From Rhodamnia argentea (Eukaryota; Streptophyta; Magnoliopsida; Myrtales; Myrtaceae), in assembly GCF_020921035.1 (NCBI RefSeq), contig NC_063150.1, positions 22,057,826 to 22,121,825 on the forward strand: 64,000 nt of DNA. The letters run 5' to 3'. The notes under the pieces were generated by a model that saw only the letters and a program-made list of their open reading frames with translations, was not told where the DNA came from and ran no database searches. A program made the translations under genes and the position numbers. Of this stretch, positions 43,259 through 55,844 are shown piece after piece; positions within the stretch are counted from its first letter, which is position 1; each line of letters starts with the position of its first letter.

Positions 43259-46200
43259 ATGATTCACGACATGGACGATGCCGGCGAAATGTCGATCGAG
43301 CGAGCCGAGAAGATCGAGCGGATCCGTACGTGCTTCGGCCACGAGATGTCCACGCGCGACGTCTCCTCCGCTCTGTCCCAATCCCTGGACGACGTCGACG
43401 CCGCCATCGACCTCATCCTCCGTACCTGGAAGGTTCCGTTCAAAGTCAAGCGGGCTCTCGCCGGCGCCGGCGCTAGGATCTCGGCTGGAGTGAAACCGGA
43501 GCCGCGCGAAGAGCTGGAGGACCCGAAGGGTCCGGTCGATCCGTCGAGGATGTCCTTCGACGAGTTTCTGACGGCGACGAACACGAAAGTGGCGGCTGAT
43601 GAGGATGAGTACTTCAGGATGGAGTCCAAGATAAAGGCTCGGGTAGAGGACTTCAGTCCTCTTTGGGTAGAGAAGTCCCATGCAAGTGAAGAAACGGCGT
43701 GTGAGCCGAGTAAGAGTGAAGTTGTCTCTGCGGAATCTGAAGTAGAGGCGGCATCATTCGAGAAGAATATAGTGAAAACAGAGCCTGATGTTGTCGGCAA
43801 TGACAGGATGCTATCCAAAGAAAAAGCATGTGGTGGAGCACCGGAAAAACCCCAGCTGGTTCGGCTGTCGGAAGTGCGGGGAGCCGTTGATTTCTCGATG
43901 ATGTCATTCGATGAGCCCCTCGTGGCCACTGATGAGGAGTACCTGAGGAGCCAGAGCATAAAGACGGAGAGAATGGGTCAGGTAAAGGGTGAAACTGACT
44001 CTGTTCGTGTGGAGAAGGCAACTGGGAGAGAAGAAAAGGGTTTGGTTAGTGGAGAGAAAATGGTACCTGATGCCAAAGAGGTAGGGATGGGGTCTGATGA
44101 GGGATGTATCAGGAATCAGGATATGCAGGGGACTGCTATAGGATCAGGAGTTGATAGATCATCTCAGAGGACCATAGTCAAGGCGGAGCCAGATTTTGTC
44201 ACCGTTGCAGAAAGTAGGGTGCCAAGAGCAGAGGAAAAGGAGATACTACGCGGCGATTTGCAAGTCCAGCCCTGGGATGGTAAGAAAGATGTTAATCCCA
44301 AAAAGAGGAAAGACATGGATGTAGACGACGCAATAGATGCAACTCCAATTAATTGGGCTAAACCGAAGCTTAAGCTGGAGAACCACATGCCGGGGTTGGA
44401 CCAACTGGGGCTGAAACCCTCCAGTCTGAAAAGCAGAGTCGTTGAAGATAGGAGTGTTAGTTGTGTGGTTGTGGAAGATGCTGATTTTGCATTAGAGCCA
44501 TGCTGGCATTTGGTGGGAAGGAGCGTGATCAATGGGGTTTCGACCACCAAAGGAAGGAAATTAATTGACAATGAGATCATCCATTTCAATTTTCCTACCG
44601 TGAACTCAAGGAATTATTCACAATGGATAGTTCGTTTCTCTACTAAAAGACATGGGGAGGTTAGCAACGTTTCTTAAAAAATTGATTTTTTGTTCTCCAT
44701 TATCTTTGTAGATTTTTGGTACTCAACTTAGTATTTTTTTTTTTTCTGCTGCACATTCCCTGCCTTTCTTTAATAAATAGTGAGCACAGACAGATGAAGT
44801 AATTCAATTGATTTTTGGTACATCATCCCTGTCTCCTGCTAGTGGTTTCGCTTTGTTGTCGTCGACTGTAGTTTTTTCTTTTGGTGCTTTTGTCCATCAG
44901 CTAGTTTTGTCAGTACCTTACTTGGATTGTTATGAGATCATGAGAATGCGCACTTTTGCCTGGTTGATAATTTTGTGTATGCTCTGATTAATAATTAGAT
45001 TGGTCGGCTTGAAATGGCGTGGGCAAAATGCATTCTTCCCCTTGTGAAATCTTCAAAGGTGAAGGTTTGTGGTCGCTGCATAGCTGCCCCAGCAAACATG
45101 TACATAGGGCAGGAAATAATGTTGTATGTAAGGTGAATGTCTTATCCTATTGCCAGAAAGTTTATTATGTATGAGCTTCAATTTAAAAAAATAAAATAAC
45201 TGTCTGACATTTCAGTTCTGCTGTCCTATTTGTGAAGCTTTTATATGCACAATTCTGTTTTCACCAATGATCGCAAGTCGTCGTGGAGGCTAGATGATCC
45301 ATCCAACATTGACTCCACTGAATATCCTCTATTGACCCTATTCAAGTTGTTGAAAATCAAACCTTTTCGAGAGGTAATCCTTCCCTATTTGTGGTCCTCA
45401 TCTCTTTGAAGTTCGTCATCAATCGTGTAGCATCATCATTTAATCTCTACTTTGGTTTATCCAGGCTGCGTACAACCCAGAAGAACTCAATACTGGGAAA
45501 TGTTTGGTAAATCTCAACCTGTGTAAAGTTACCACCTTCTGTTGTTTTCCTCTCTTGTGAATACATAAAACATTAATTGCTCAAATGAGTACAGATATAC
45601 CGAGTGAATTGTTTTCTATGACGGAACGCACATTGTATTGAGCCTTGACATACTTGATACTATGGAAAAACCGAATGCCCCCAAGTGTTCACTTGTCTTA
45701 GAATTTTCCCAAAGTAACTAGAAGAATCAGCTTTATCAAAAGTTCCAAAATACGAGATATACTTGCAAAATGAGTACATTTGCATGCATGGTTCTGAGTC
45801 CTGACAAGACGTCGAGTTTTCATGTCTTTAAATTTAACTGTTTGTTATTGATCAAAACAGGGAAATACAAATCCAACCGTGCCAGCATTGCCTCTGGCCA
45901 TGACAAGAAAGGCTGGCCAGAAGTGTCTGGAAGAAAATAAGGATGAGCAAGCCATCTCTGAGGCAGCCTTAACCAAGATTATCGGTTCTGCAGGTGTATA
46001 TGACTTGGAGGTAAAACGCAACATGTTATATATTTTTCTAGTTTTTCCATTGTAAAATCTCTTCTCAATTCTATCAATGAACTTTCTAGGAGTTGGAGCC
46101 CCCAGACACCCTTATGTGTACCCTTAAGCCATACCAGAAGGAAGCGCTTTACTGGATGTCACGGCAAGAGAACCAAACGTATGTTGATGCAGGGAATGCC

Positions 46201-49200
46201 ACAAAAACTCTTAATCCTTGCTGGGCAGAATACCGTCTATACGATGAGTATGTGTTTTACCTAAAAAAATTGTTAGCTTTGCACTTCATTTATGTTAAGA
46301 ATATGGGACGCCAGGATGCTATAACCATTTGACCCGAAATTTTGCAGGGCGGCCTCTTCTATATATGTAAATGTATGCTCCGGTGAAGCAACCACACAAT
46401 TTCCAGATGCTCAGGAAATGACTAGAGGAGGGGTCAGTTTTTCACTTCTGCATCTTGCACTCATTATGTTGCCTTGCAAATGCAAAAGTAGGGGAGGTTT
46501 CTGACTTTGTAAATTGTAGATATTAGCAGATGCAATGGGGCTTGGGAAGACAGTGATGACAATTGCTTTAATACATGCAAGACCAAGCAGGCGACATCCA
46601 GATGCTAACAAATTTTTCATGGAGGGTGCTGATGACATTGATAACACAAAGAAAAGGAAGAGAGATTCAAGTATAAGAAACACACAAAAAGTAAAAGGTG
46701 GCACTCTTATTATATGTCCAATGGCCCTACTGGGCCAGTGGAAGGTGAGCTCTCTTGAAACATCTTCGTTTATTTCTTGTCTCTTTTGCTCGACATTGAT
46801 AGACACCTAAAACGGGCATCTATAAGCTTGATCTTAAGTTTGCTATCTTGTACTCCTTGAAAGGGCAATATGTAAGTATTCCTTCTGTTGACTTCCTCAG
46901 GATGAGCTCGAAACTCATTCGAAGCCGGAAAGCATGTCAATTTTTGTTCACTATGGTGGGGATAAGACAAATGATCCCAGAGTTTTCTCAGGATATGATG
47001 TAGTCCTGACTACATATGGTGTCTTGACAGCTGCTTATAAGCATGTGAGATTGCATCTCTTAAAACTCATCTTTTGGCTATCTTCAACCATGTAAAACCC
47101 CTTCCCCAACCTGATGTTGAATAACGAAAGTAATAATAGAGTGATTCAAATTCCATCTCAGGATCAAGATGACAGCATTTTCCACCGAGTTGAATGGTAT
47201 AGGGTAGTTTTGGATGAAGCTCATACAATTAAATCTTGGATGACCCAAGGTGCTCAGGCTGCCTTTGCTTTGCTCTCACATTTTCGGTGGTGTCTCACTG
47301 GAACCCCCATTCAGGTCTGTTCTGTTACCTAGGTGGATTCATGCTTTGCCATGCACAACTGGTTATAAACAACCGACCTTTGGTAAATTTGCAGAATAAC
47401 TTACAAGATCTCTACAGTCTTATCCATTTCTTGCGTGTTGAGCCATGGTGCAACTGGGCATGGTATGTGTTCATACTGTTATAGTGTTAACTATATTTAA
47501 TTCATACTTCCTTTTGATTTCTGTGGACCAATTGTAGTTATGGTTATCATTTGCTTAAAACCTCAGGCTTTTTATCAAAATGGGAGCTCTCCAAGATACA
47601 AATGCCATTGTCATTTGTACCTCATAACCGTGTTCATCATATTTATTCCTTATTAGGTGGAAGAAACGTATACAAAGTCCTTATGAAAGTGGAGATGGAA
47701 GAGGGATAAAGCTGGTTAGAATAATATTGAACTCTCTGATGTTGAGGCGAACTAAAGAAAGCAAAGATAAAGAAGGAAGGTGATCAAACCGATGCTCACG
47801 TAGTCTTACTTTTTCAGATTCAGATGAGTGATTTCATATCATATCCTAATATTTTGATGCTTCTCATTCAGGCCGATACTTACTCTCCCTCCGACTGATA
47901 TACAAACTATTGAATGTGAACAATCAGAAGCAGAACAGGACTTCTATGATGCGCTCTTCAGGAGATCTAAAGTAAGTCTCACTATTGTGATTACATTAGT
48001 GTGCATGTTAGCTTAGATGAATTAGTTATATTCCACAGGCCTGATGCATGAGAGGATAATTCGATCCAAGTATTATTGAACTTTTATTTTAGTGTCAGCA
48101 GTTTCTTCTAGTGACAGCTTTAGCCAGAGTATTCTCTCTTATTAGCCGCTAACATTCTTTTGCAAAATAAAAACAGGTACGGTTTGATCAATTTGTAGCA
48201 CAGGGCAAGGTTCTTCACAATTATGCATCTATCCTTGAACTTCTACTTCGATTGAGGCAGTGCTGCAACCATCCATTCCTTGTCATGAGGTATTAATAGA
48301 CTCAAAAAATTTTCCTTTTTGTTGGTTTGTGCATGAATGCTTTTTTGTTTTTTTTGACACGTCATTGGATGCGCAGCCGAAGTGATTCCCAGCAGTATGC
48401 AGATTTGAACAAGCTTGCAAGAAAGTTCCTTGATATGAATCCCCATACGGCCTCCTGTAATCAGATAGTTCCATCTAGAGCCTATGTAGAAGAGGTAGTT
48501 GACGGCATCCGACGGGGCGAAAATACAGAGTGCCCAATTTGCCTCGAGTCAGCAGATGATCCTGTGCTCACACCTTGTGCTCATAGGATGTGCAGGGAAT
48601 GCCTTTTGTCAAGCTGGCTTACACATAGCTCTGGCCTGTGCCCAATCTGTCGCCAAATGCTGAGGAAAACCGATCTTATTACGTGCCCGACAGAAAGCCA
48701 GTTCAGAGTTGATGTTGAAAAGAACTGGAAGGAATCTTCCAAGGTGTCGAAGCTTTTAGATTGCCTGGAAAAAATTAGGCAGACAGGCTCTGGCGAGAAG
48801 AGCATTGTGTTCAGCCAATGGACTTCATTTATGGATCTCCTGGAGATACCACTAAAGAGAAGAAAATTTGGGCACCTGAGATTCGACGGGAAACTTTCGC
48901 AGAAGCAAAGGGAGAGGATCTTGAAGGAATTCAACGAGACAAATGACAAAATGGTAAGGCTGATTAGAACACCTTGTGATCATCCTGCTGTGACACTTGA
49001 CCAGTTGTTTGTACTGATTCCTGTTCCTTTGCTTGCTCATAAAATTCAGATACTTCTGATGTCTCTTAGAGCTGGTGGGGTAGGTTTGAACTTAACTGCT
49101 GCTTCTCATGTCTTTCTCATGGTACGTTTTGAGATAGTTTTCACCTACTTGAGTCACCCACTACAACTAGAAAATCTATGAACCAGTCATTTTACACAAA

Positions 49201-49932
49201 TTAATCTTGCTCATACATGTAGGATCCATGGTGGAATCCTGCCGTAGAAGAGCAAGCAATCATGAGAATTCACCGCATTGGACAAAAACGCATTGTTTCA
49301 GTTAGAAGATTCATTGTCAAGGTGAGTTTGCTGTTTGTACGTATTCTCTCCTACGGGAATTGATCAAGCTATGGTGTCAAAACACGTAGCAGGTACATCG
49401 AAGAATTTAAACGTATGTGTCAGACCAAGCTTTGAGCTTGCCAGCTCAACACTTTCCCCCTTTCATACGCTGTCTGTGTCTGAACGCTGAACAACCACGT
49501 ACTGTTATGCCATGAATGTTAGTCTAAGACAGATTCCGAAGGAACTTAGCTTCGTGGGGGGTCAACTTATGAAAAGCGGTCCAACTTAATTAGGTAGTCC
49601 TAGTTCCACCAAAAAAATGGAAAAATTAGGTAGTCCTAGTATAAATAAACCATGAAGTCCCATTCATCCAGTCCAATCCAACTTCAAGCTTGATATTTCC
49701 CAATTGAACTGTAGGTTTGAATCTGTGATTAAAGAAAAACACCAATTTCAAAACGAAAATTAGTTCTGTCAAATTAGAATGATGTCAGTTGAAACTGAAA
49801 ATTGTGCAGGACACGGTGGAGGAGCGAATGCAGCAAGTTCAAGCGAGGAAACAGCGACTGATCGCCGGTGCCCTCACCGACGAGGAGGTCCGGTCTGCTA
49901 GACTGGAGGAGCTGAAGATGCTCTTCAGATAG
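43259..49932 (+). CDS. RAD5B: RAD5-type SNF2 helicase / RING E3 ligase, RAD5B-like
   Basis: Eighteen exons: 43259-44659, 44999-45132, 45238-45373, 45465-45506, 45861-46010, 46090-46247, 46348-46432, 46520-46744, 46901-47044, 47162-47314, 47395-47462, 47657-47779, 47872-47971, 48177-48289, 48377-48953, 49050-49121, 49223-49321, 49810-49932; 1300 codons, in frame. Domains: UBA/CUE-like helices (~19-55); an acidic, Lys-rich N-terminal half with repeated 'VKxEP'; HIRAN from CWHLVGRSV (~415) to ~540; SNF2 ATPase with ADAMGLGKT (705-713) and DEAH (843-846); C3HC4 RING at 1063-1102; helicase C with [15 protein letters not shown] and MRIHRIGQ. Family role: nuclear error-free post-replication repair, fork remodelling and PCNA polyubiquitination. 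ARP9 is the upstream neighbour on the same strand. The start is uncertain: 43235, 43259 and 43271 are in frame; 43271 has the best context. Confidence 0.94.
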
Positions 49933-51976
49933 GTAAAAGAAAAAAAAAGAGTGTGTGAAGAAAATTCCAAGTCCTCTTTACTTTTTTAATTAATCTTCCT
50001 GTAGTTTATTATAACGAGGAAATTCATGCTGACACCTGTGGTCTGAAGATTGGATTTCAGCTTTTGACTATTTAAGATGGCATCATTAACTTATGGCATA
50101 GGATGAAAGGGTTGTTTTTTTCGTAGATTTTGGACGGATCTTATTCCATTGGTCAAAAGCTGAATCTCTGAATTGAGAAATAGAATACTTTCCCCTTGTT
50201 CCTCCGCCGTTGCGTTGTTCTTGTGTTGCATCTTCTTTTCTGTTGTTGACTTGTAAGATCTAGAACTGTTCTCGGGAATATTCTCGAAAGTTTGTATTTT
50301 TCCAATGGTTGGACTGGCCGGATCATGACAAAAAGGGCACCTTGGAAAATACAGCACACATGCCATGTGAATGGTCTTGGATGCTCGCAATATACACGGA
50401 CCAGCAAAAATTTCCTAAAGTTGTAGGGAGCTCTTTAAGAAAGTTTAAACCGAAAAGGGCGAAATACTACATAGTCTATTTTTCAACTTTAATTACGGTT
50501 CACACATCAAAGATTCTCCTTACGTTTTTGGAAATTTGTGATTATCCTCGCTTTCTATAATGGATTTTAGTTTAATCTCGTCTACACGTAATTTAATCGA
50601 TTTGTCATTTTATTTTTCAAATGTATGGTTACCTTTCCTTCCGTCAACAAGGCTTGTTCTGTTCGATAGACCTGTGGTCATGCCTCCCTTTCTCCACCTT
50701 GTGCGCCGTTATTGTTCCTTGGAAGTCCTTGCCGACCTTCGATATGACTAGTGGGCCATGGCCGACGTGGCCTTGGAGATCACGAGCGGTGGGTCGAGGC
50801 CAAGATTGTGGGTCTCACCTTTGCGATCGGTGAAATAATCTCACCGCAAAGATAGACAAGGATGGCGGGAGAGGCGTGAGGGGGAGAGGGTGTCCTTATG
50901 GGCTCTGGCATGAGGCTATGGCTGCGAGGGTGTGTGTGTGTCTCTCTCTCAAGAGAAAGTATTAAGTGGTCACTTAGTACCATATCATATGCTGACTAGG
51001 GAGAGAGCGAGAGAATGGGAGAGATTTTGGAGATGCAAAATGGATGTTTTGAGATTTTACGAGGTTATTTGAAATACTGAGCAAAATTGAGGATGATTTT
51101 TGCAATTAATTCAAAAGAAATATACGAAAATGTAACACGGGGTTAGGGCTTGCCGTATGTTATCGTTGCCCTTATAATATTTTCAGTATATTCAATGAGT
51201 GAGTGAAATTCGCGTTCACAAAAAAGTCAAATACGTTTTTGGGTTCAGCCGTTGAATTTCGAAATCGAAATCGCCCGATCAAGCCGTGCCACGTGGAGCG
51301 CCACATGATAAGGTCCCATCCGACGTGTCTTCTTCGTCGGAGGTATCAAGAAGAAGGAGACGAGGGAGTCTTCGAGGCTGGGGCAATAATTGGTCAAAAT
51401 CTGGTGGTGGTGGTGGTGGTGATGGTACGTGACGAGGGGAAAATCAGTGGACGCACCTGGATTTACATAAGTCCAGCGAGGTTGAACCGTTCGATCTCGT
51501 GGGGCCCCCCCCGTTCGATTCCCAACAATCCAACGGGTCGTGGTCGATTCCAACAATAACCTAGACATCGTGAGAGGGAGAGGGGCGGTGGGGTCGGTCG
51601 GTTAGAAAAGCGTGGGCAGTTCGTTCGGAGCGGAGTTGCTTAGAATTTTTCGCGGCTTTTGACGACGCTATCCCTTGTCTCTCAGAACGGCTTGTCGGCT
51701 CGGCTCCGCGCCGCTTGACGACAATCACTTGAATGCCCTTAATGCCTTTGGGAGCCGTTTCCAACTTCCTCGTCCTCGCCGAGTTTTGCGTAAGCGTGGA
51801 GTGGAGGCGAGATTATGTATTCCGCCCTTTTTGGAGATGATCTGGTGTTTGCCAATCTTCAATTCCTCCATTTTTTGTTTGACGTTCTAAAATTATGCGG
51901 GTCCTTATACCATAAGGGAAGTTCGATTATAAATATTTGTTGTCATTCGGATAACACTTTCTCCGCCATTACTTAA
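49933..51976. other. Downstream of RAD5B, no supported gene
   Basis: A 3' flank followed by about 1.5 kb without a gene I can support. It contains small GT/CT repeats at 50929-50950 and a (TGG)n run at 51402-51422. The GC-richer block 51240-51860 has ORFs on both strands but no recognisable protein. Confidence 0.45.
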
Positions 51977-52555
51977 GGCCCGTTTGGTTCGACTTTGAAG
52001 GATTTATTTTTGGAAAAATACAAAGACCTTTGGACTAACGGGATTTTTCAAAATACAAATAATGTTTGGTAAAGTATATTTTCAAAACACTTGAGGATTC
52101 AACTTTGATTAAAATGGTGTTTGGAAATATTACATTTGCAAAGCACTTTTGCTTTTGTTTTTTTATTAAAAAAAAAACCCTCGAAACCGGCTAAGGAGCG
52201 GCGGTCGACCGCCGGCCGGGGAGGCCAACTCGCCACCGCCAGCTTCTCCGATTGCATTCCAATGGTTTGCTACCGGCTTGCACATGGCCTTATTTGGAAA
52301 GGTTAGGGTTTTTAAGAAAACTGTTGTAATTATAAAAGTGTAGCGATGGTAAAATTAAAAGAAAAAAAAATCTATTTGCATTTCGAAAATGCAGCATTCT
52401 AAAGTACTTCTGAACCTGCTTTGAGCTAAAGGCCTTTGGATATGCAAGTGAATTTCCCCAAAAGTTGTCCAAAACATTTGGCAAACGCCATTTGTATTTA
52501 GCCAAAGGACTTTGAGGCCTTAAAATCCCTTGTAAATGCTGAACAAAACAAGGCC
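51977..52555. mobile_element. PIF/Harbinger-like (Tourist-type) element
   Basis: The left end GGCCCGTTTGGTTC faces the right end, whose reverse complement is AGGCCTTGTTTTGTTC, with matching 'aaggactttg/caaagacctttgg' subterminal motifs. Flanked by TTA(A) on the left and TTA on the right, close to the TWA target of PIF/Harbinger. A GC-rich block (52180-52260) lies inside. No transposase. Confidence 0.6.
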
Positions 52556-53400
52556 TTACTATGCTCAACAATAACCAACTTAATGATCCAATGGTCAATG
52601 CAAATATATGAAGACAAGATGTCAAGTTTCATCAAGTACGCGAGCCATCGACATGGTAATTCAACTGAATAATTCCTATTCTCTAAGTGGTTCCCTTCAA
52701 ATGGTTCGTGATTCAAATCCGATGAGTCTAGGATTGAAATTTGAGACAACCCACATTAAAAGAGGTTTATTTCAAGCTGGCACTTCGATAGGTCGGGATT
52801 ACAAGCCGGGCCATCCCAAGATGTCCTCTCTGATGTTGATCCGCTACTTTGATGCAGAGTTGTTGAGTAAGGATGATGCGACATTACAGTCGACGGACCC
52901 GTAAGTCCAACATATTCGATGATAGGATATGATGTCCCTATACCAACGCTAAGGGGAGCAGTTATGTGGCCCACCGCATCACATATCGTCACCGTAGTGT
53001 AGTAAAAGTTTATTATATCGATAGAGTAAAGATTTGTTAATTTATATCGTACGAATCATTGTATTCATATAAGTTATCCGTATCGTCATCGCTAAAAGGT
53101 TTCAACATAATTGTAGAACTGCTTTGATCCTGGTTTGGATTTTTGCTCGTCGCGAATTCACGTTGCTCTCCAATCGGATCAAAAAGAATCTGTTGGCAGC
53201 TAATTCAAACTTTACCTTTTAAAACCTCCGAGGACAAAAAGGTCAGACTACCAATTCTTTTCTTCATCGAAAAGCCGAGCTCCGAAAGAGGAGGGAGGAA
53301 AAAGCCCTCGTCGCAGCTCGGGAGCCTAGCCGAGCCGCTTGCGCCGACTCTCGTCCGAACAAACTTCCGTTCCAACTCTACCTTTGATTTGACGCTTTCA
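52556..53400. other. Intergenic DNA upstream of the 53.6 kb gene
   Basis: No gene, known repeat or element ends recognised. The frame at 52608-52904 is open but has no recognisable product. Confidence 0.4.
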
Positions 53401-53404
53401 TGGA

Positions 53405-53408
<4 letters not shown>

Positions 53409-53445
<37 letters not shown>

Positions 53446-53446
53446 A
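53409..53446. repeat. (CT)n microsatellite in a promoter
   Basis: An uninterrupted CT run of about 35 bases, roughly 40 bases upstream of the TATA box of the gene at 53616. CT-rich (Y-patch-like) tracts are common in plant core promoters. Confidence 0.85.
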
Positions 53447-53484
53447 CGTGCCTACCACAAGCCCCCCCGTCTCCTCTCTCTCTT

Positions 53485-53491
53485 TATATAA
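53485..53491 (+). promoter_or_regulatory. TATA box of the 109-residue gene
   Basis: TATATAA within 'ctttatataacc', 125 bases before the ATG at 53616. A start about 30 bases downstream would give a leader of roughly 95-100 bases. Confidence 0.65.
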
Positions 53492-53615
53492 CCTTCTCTC
53501 TCTCTCATCTCTGTCATCCTCAACCTCCATTTTCCCTTCCCACATTTCATCTCTGTAGACCATAGATTTCTCCCCCGACCCATCGCGCTTCGCCCTTCGA
53601 TCGCCCTCGCCCCCC

Positions 53616-53945
53616 ATGGCCGACAAGACCAGAAGCGTCGCCGGCGGAAGGCGCCAGTCCAGCCGGCTCCAGCGGCGCGCCCCGGCGTCCCTCCAGATCG
53701 CCAGCCCGGCCTCGCAGCAGTGGAACGTCGCGATCCCCCTCCTCTCGCCCCTCGCGGCCTCCCCGACCTCGCCGCCGACGAGGCTCGCCGACCGGTCGTC
53801 GGCGCCGGCCAAGCCCAGGGAGGACCCGAGGGCCGCAGCCGATCCGGAGAAGAAGCCGGTGCTGGCGTTCAAGAAGTGGCAGCACCCGGCGGCCCCGTTC
53901 TGCTACGAGCCGGGCCCGCTGAAGCCGTCGTTCGTCCCGGTGTGA
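53616..53945 (+). CDS. Small basic/proline-rich plant protein of unknown function
   Basis: An intronless 109-residue ORF, GC-rich against AT-rich surroundings. The N-terminus is basic (GGRRQSSRLQRRAPASLQI), followed by WNVAIPLLSPLAASPTSPP, a Pro/Ala/Asp-rich linker, and a C-terminal FKKWQHPAAPFCYEPGP ending PSFVPV. The pattern RLQRRAPASL .. WNVAIPLLSPL .. FKKWQHPAAPF agrees with my memory of a small plant-specific family (annotated UCP031279 in Arabidopsis, stress- or wound-responsive members); this match is from memory only. There is no signal peptide or membrane segment. The TATA box and CT tract upstream support a real, possibly inducible gene. The ATG lies in a good context (ccccATGgcc). 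Mode of action unknown. Confidence 0.68.
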   Translation: MADKTRSVAGGRRQSSRLQRRAPASLQIASPASQQWNVAIPLLSPLAASPTSPPTRLADRSSAPAKPREDPRAAADPEKKPVLAFKKWQHPAAPFCYEPGPLKPSFVPV

Positions 53946-55017
53946 CCCGGTTTTCTCCGTGTATAGAAGAAAGGATGAATCTGTCTTTAGGGGGGTCCTG
54001 TGATTAGATCTGACGGTGCTCGTGCGCTTCCTGAAAAAGCGCGAGCGATTAACTTCAATGTAATTAAGAGATTATGTATCAATATCATAACCCAACTTCT
54101 TTAGCTCCTGCTTCTGTAATCAATCACCAAATCTGACCCGCCATGTATGTAGATAATTTGATTTTTAGTGGGGGGGAAATCACGTCTTTTCACTCAGCAG
54201 TGATTTTGTTGATTGGTCTATTGAAGCATTGTTACATCCATCATTTTGCTTAATTATTTTTTTTTGGTAAGGATCATTTTGCTTAATTATTTCATTTTCT
54301 TAAAAATGAAAAATCTGGGGCATTGCTGTTCTTCAAATTTATTTGCCAAATACGGTTAATGTATTACTCGTGCTCGCTTGCTCGCTCATTGTGCGCGCGA
54401 AACACATGCCTGAAGTGATTTTATGTGTGGATTCATTTGAGATAAGATCTATTTTGAGTCAATTCTTTTGAAAAAATGATCACATTTCAGATCCTTACTT
54501 GAAATATTCTCTGTCGAATCAACGATTATGGTAGCATCTCGAGAAAAAAATAACACCAGAGACAGTCAGAGTGAGGATTGGGTCAGTGTGAGGAATGGGT
54601 AAGAGAGAAGGATCTAGAGGGCTACCCAATGATATATGTTTGGCGCGGTCCAATTGGGTCAACCAAAACAAAAATTATAACTCATAGACGATTCTTTACT
54701 GACATTAATTGCTCTCAGATTCTCATATTTGAACCAATAAATTTTGGGATTTTCATTTCTTTGTCAACGGATGAAGAGAGAAGAATAAAAGTAAATGAGG
54801 CTGTATTTTTAACTAAAAATTAATGATTTAGTGAACATTTTTCTAAAAATAATCGTTTGTACGGGGAAAGACCCGACCAACCTACTCAGAGCCAGAGGGC
54901 GAGCTTTATTGTGGATAATAAAAATATTTTTGATTGACTAATTATTTCAAGCGATACAAAAATCATATTTAAAAAAAAATTCAAATTATTCATTGTTCAC
55001 GAAACAAAAGGTGACAA
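53946..55017. other. Downstream flank, no gene
   Basis: The 3' region of the preceding gene, then AT-rich DNA without a supportable gene or repeat boundary. A short direct repeat 'ggatcattttgcttaatta' occurs near 54240 and 54272. Confidence 0.4.
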
Positions 55018-55245
55018 ATGGGAAAAAAGCAAAGAAATCTGACCGTATTTGGAATATCTAAATATTGGCTCGCGCCTTATTTAAGAACGGTCGGGAGTGA
55101 TCTTATCGAATTTAAACATACTAGAGGAGTTCTTAGCATAAATAGATTTCATCCCAATTCAAGCACATACAAACAAGAAGGGGTCGGTCACGAAATTCTA
55201 GTCAAAGGAAATCTAGATGCTGGTGATACCTTTATTTCTATTTAA
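55018..55245 (+). other. Unrecognised 75-codon open frame
   Basis: Opens MGKKQRNLTVFGISKYWLAP and has a balanced, protein-like composition unlike the AT-rich flanks; its codons are not low-complexity. I do not recognise it. It might be a fragment of an organellar or retroelement gene, or chance. No neighbouring exon was found. Confidence 0.2.
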
Positions 55246-55840
55246 TCTTCCTTTTCTTTTCTTTTTTTCATATTAACAAAGCTGAGCTCGTCCCCACCAC
55301 TTTCTCCACGCTTTGCTTGGTCCACACAAAGACCCGGAGATGAGATCTGTTCTTCGTGTGGGGGTTTGAATGGTCATAGGAAAAAGACAAAAAGCTAAGC
55401 GACAAATGTTTGACAATCAATAAGGGATGGGGGGAAAGGGTGATATAGTAATATAGTATCCCATCACCATTCACAAACCACATTATATAATTTGAAAATT
55501 AATTCCCCAAAAAAATATAAAAAAAAAGTAGAAAAAAAGAAAAGAAAAAAAGATATTCCGAGACCCATTTTTACGTTTGCTTTCCGTTGTCCGACGCAGG
55601 ACCATACAAAGGAACGGTCTTTCTAGTCTATTTCTAGCCATCCCTTTCGATAGTATTAGAAAAATAACGTTATTCCTTCTATAAGAACGCTTTTATGGCC
55701 ACCGAAGTTGGCGATCAAAAGTTTGTGGAAAAGGGAACCCACTCGTATCTGCCCGAAAGCACCTAAAGGTTGCAGTTCAATTATGTAGGAATGATTGCAT
55801 CCATCCACTCTGTGAAACAATTTAGCTGAAAAAAACTACA
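55246..55840. other. Non-coding DNA
   Basis: AT-rich with an A-rich run (55505-55555). Nothing else recognised. Confidence 0.4.
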
Positions 55841-55844
55841 AAGG

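Noticed and set aside
43166..44589. Long minus-strand frames (up to 231 codons) opposite RAD5B exon 1
   Set aside because: They are shadows of the GC-biased plus-strand exon, have no recognisable domains, and overlap a coding exon that is clearly real.
48954..49049. Continuous frame through RAD5B intron 15
   Set aside because: It would insert ~32 unrelated residues between conserved helicase motifs. The GT at 48954 and AG at 49049 restore the family sequence, so it is an intron.
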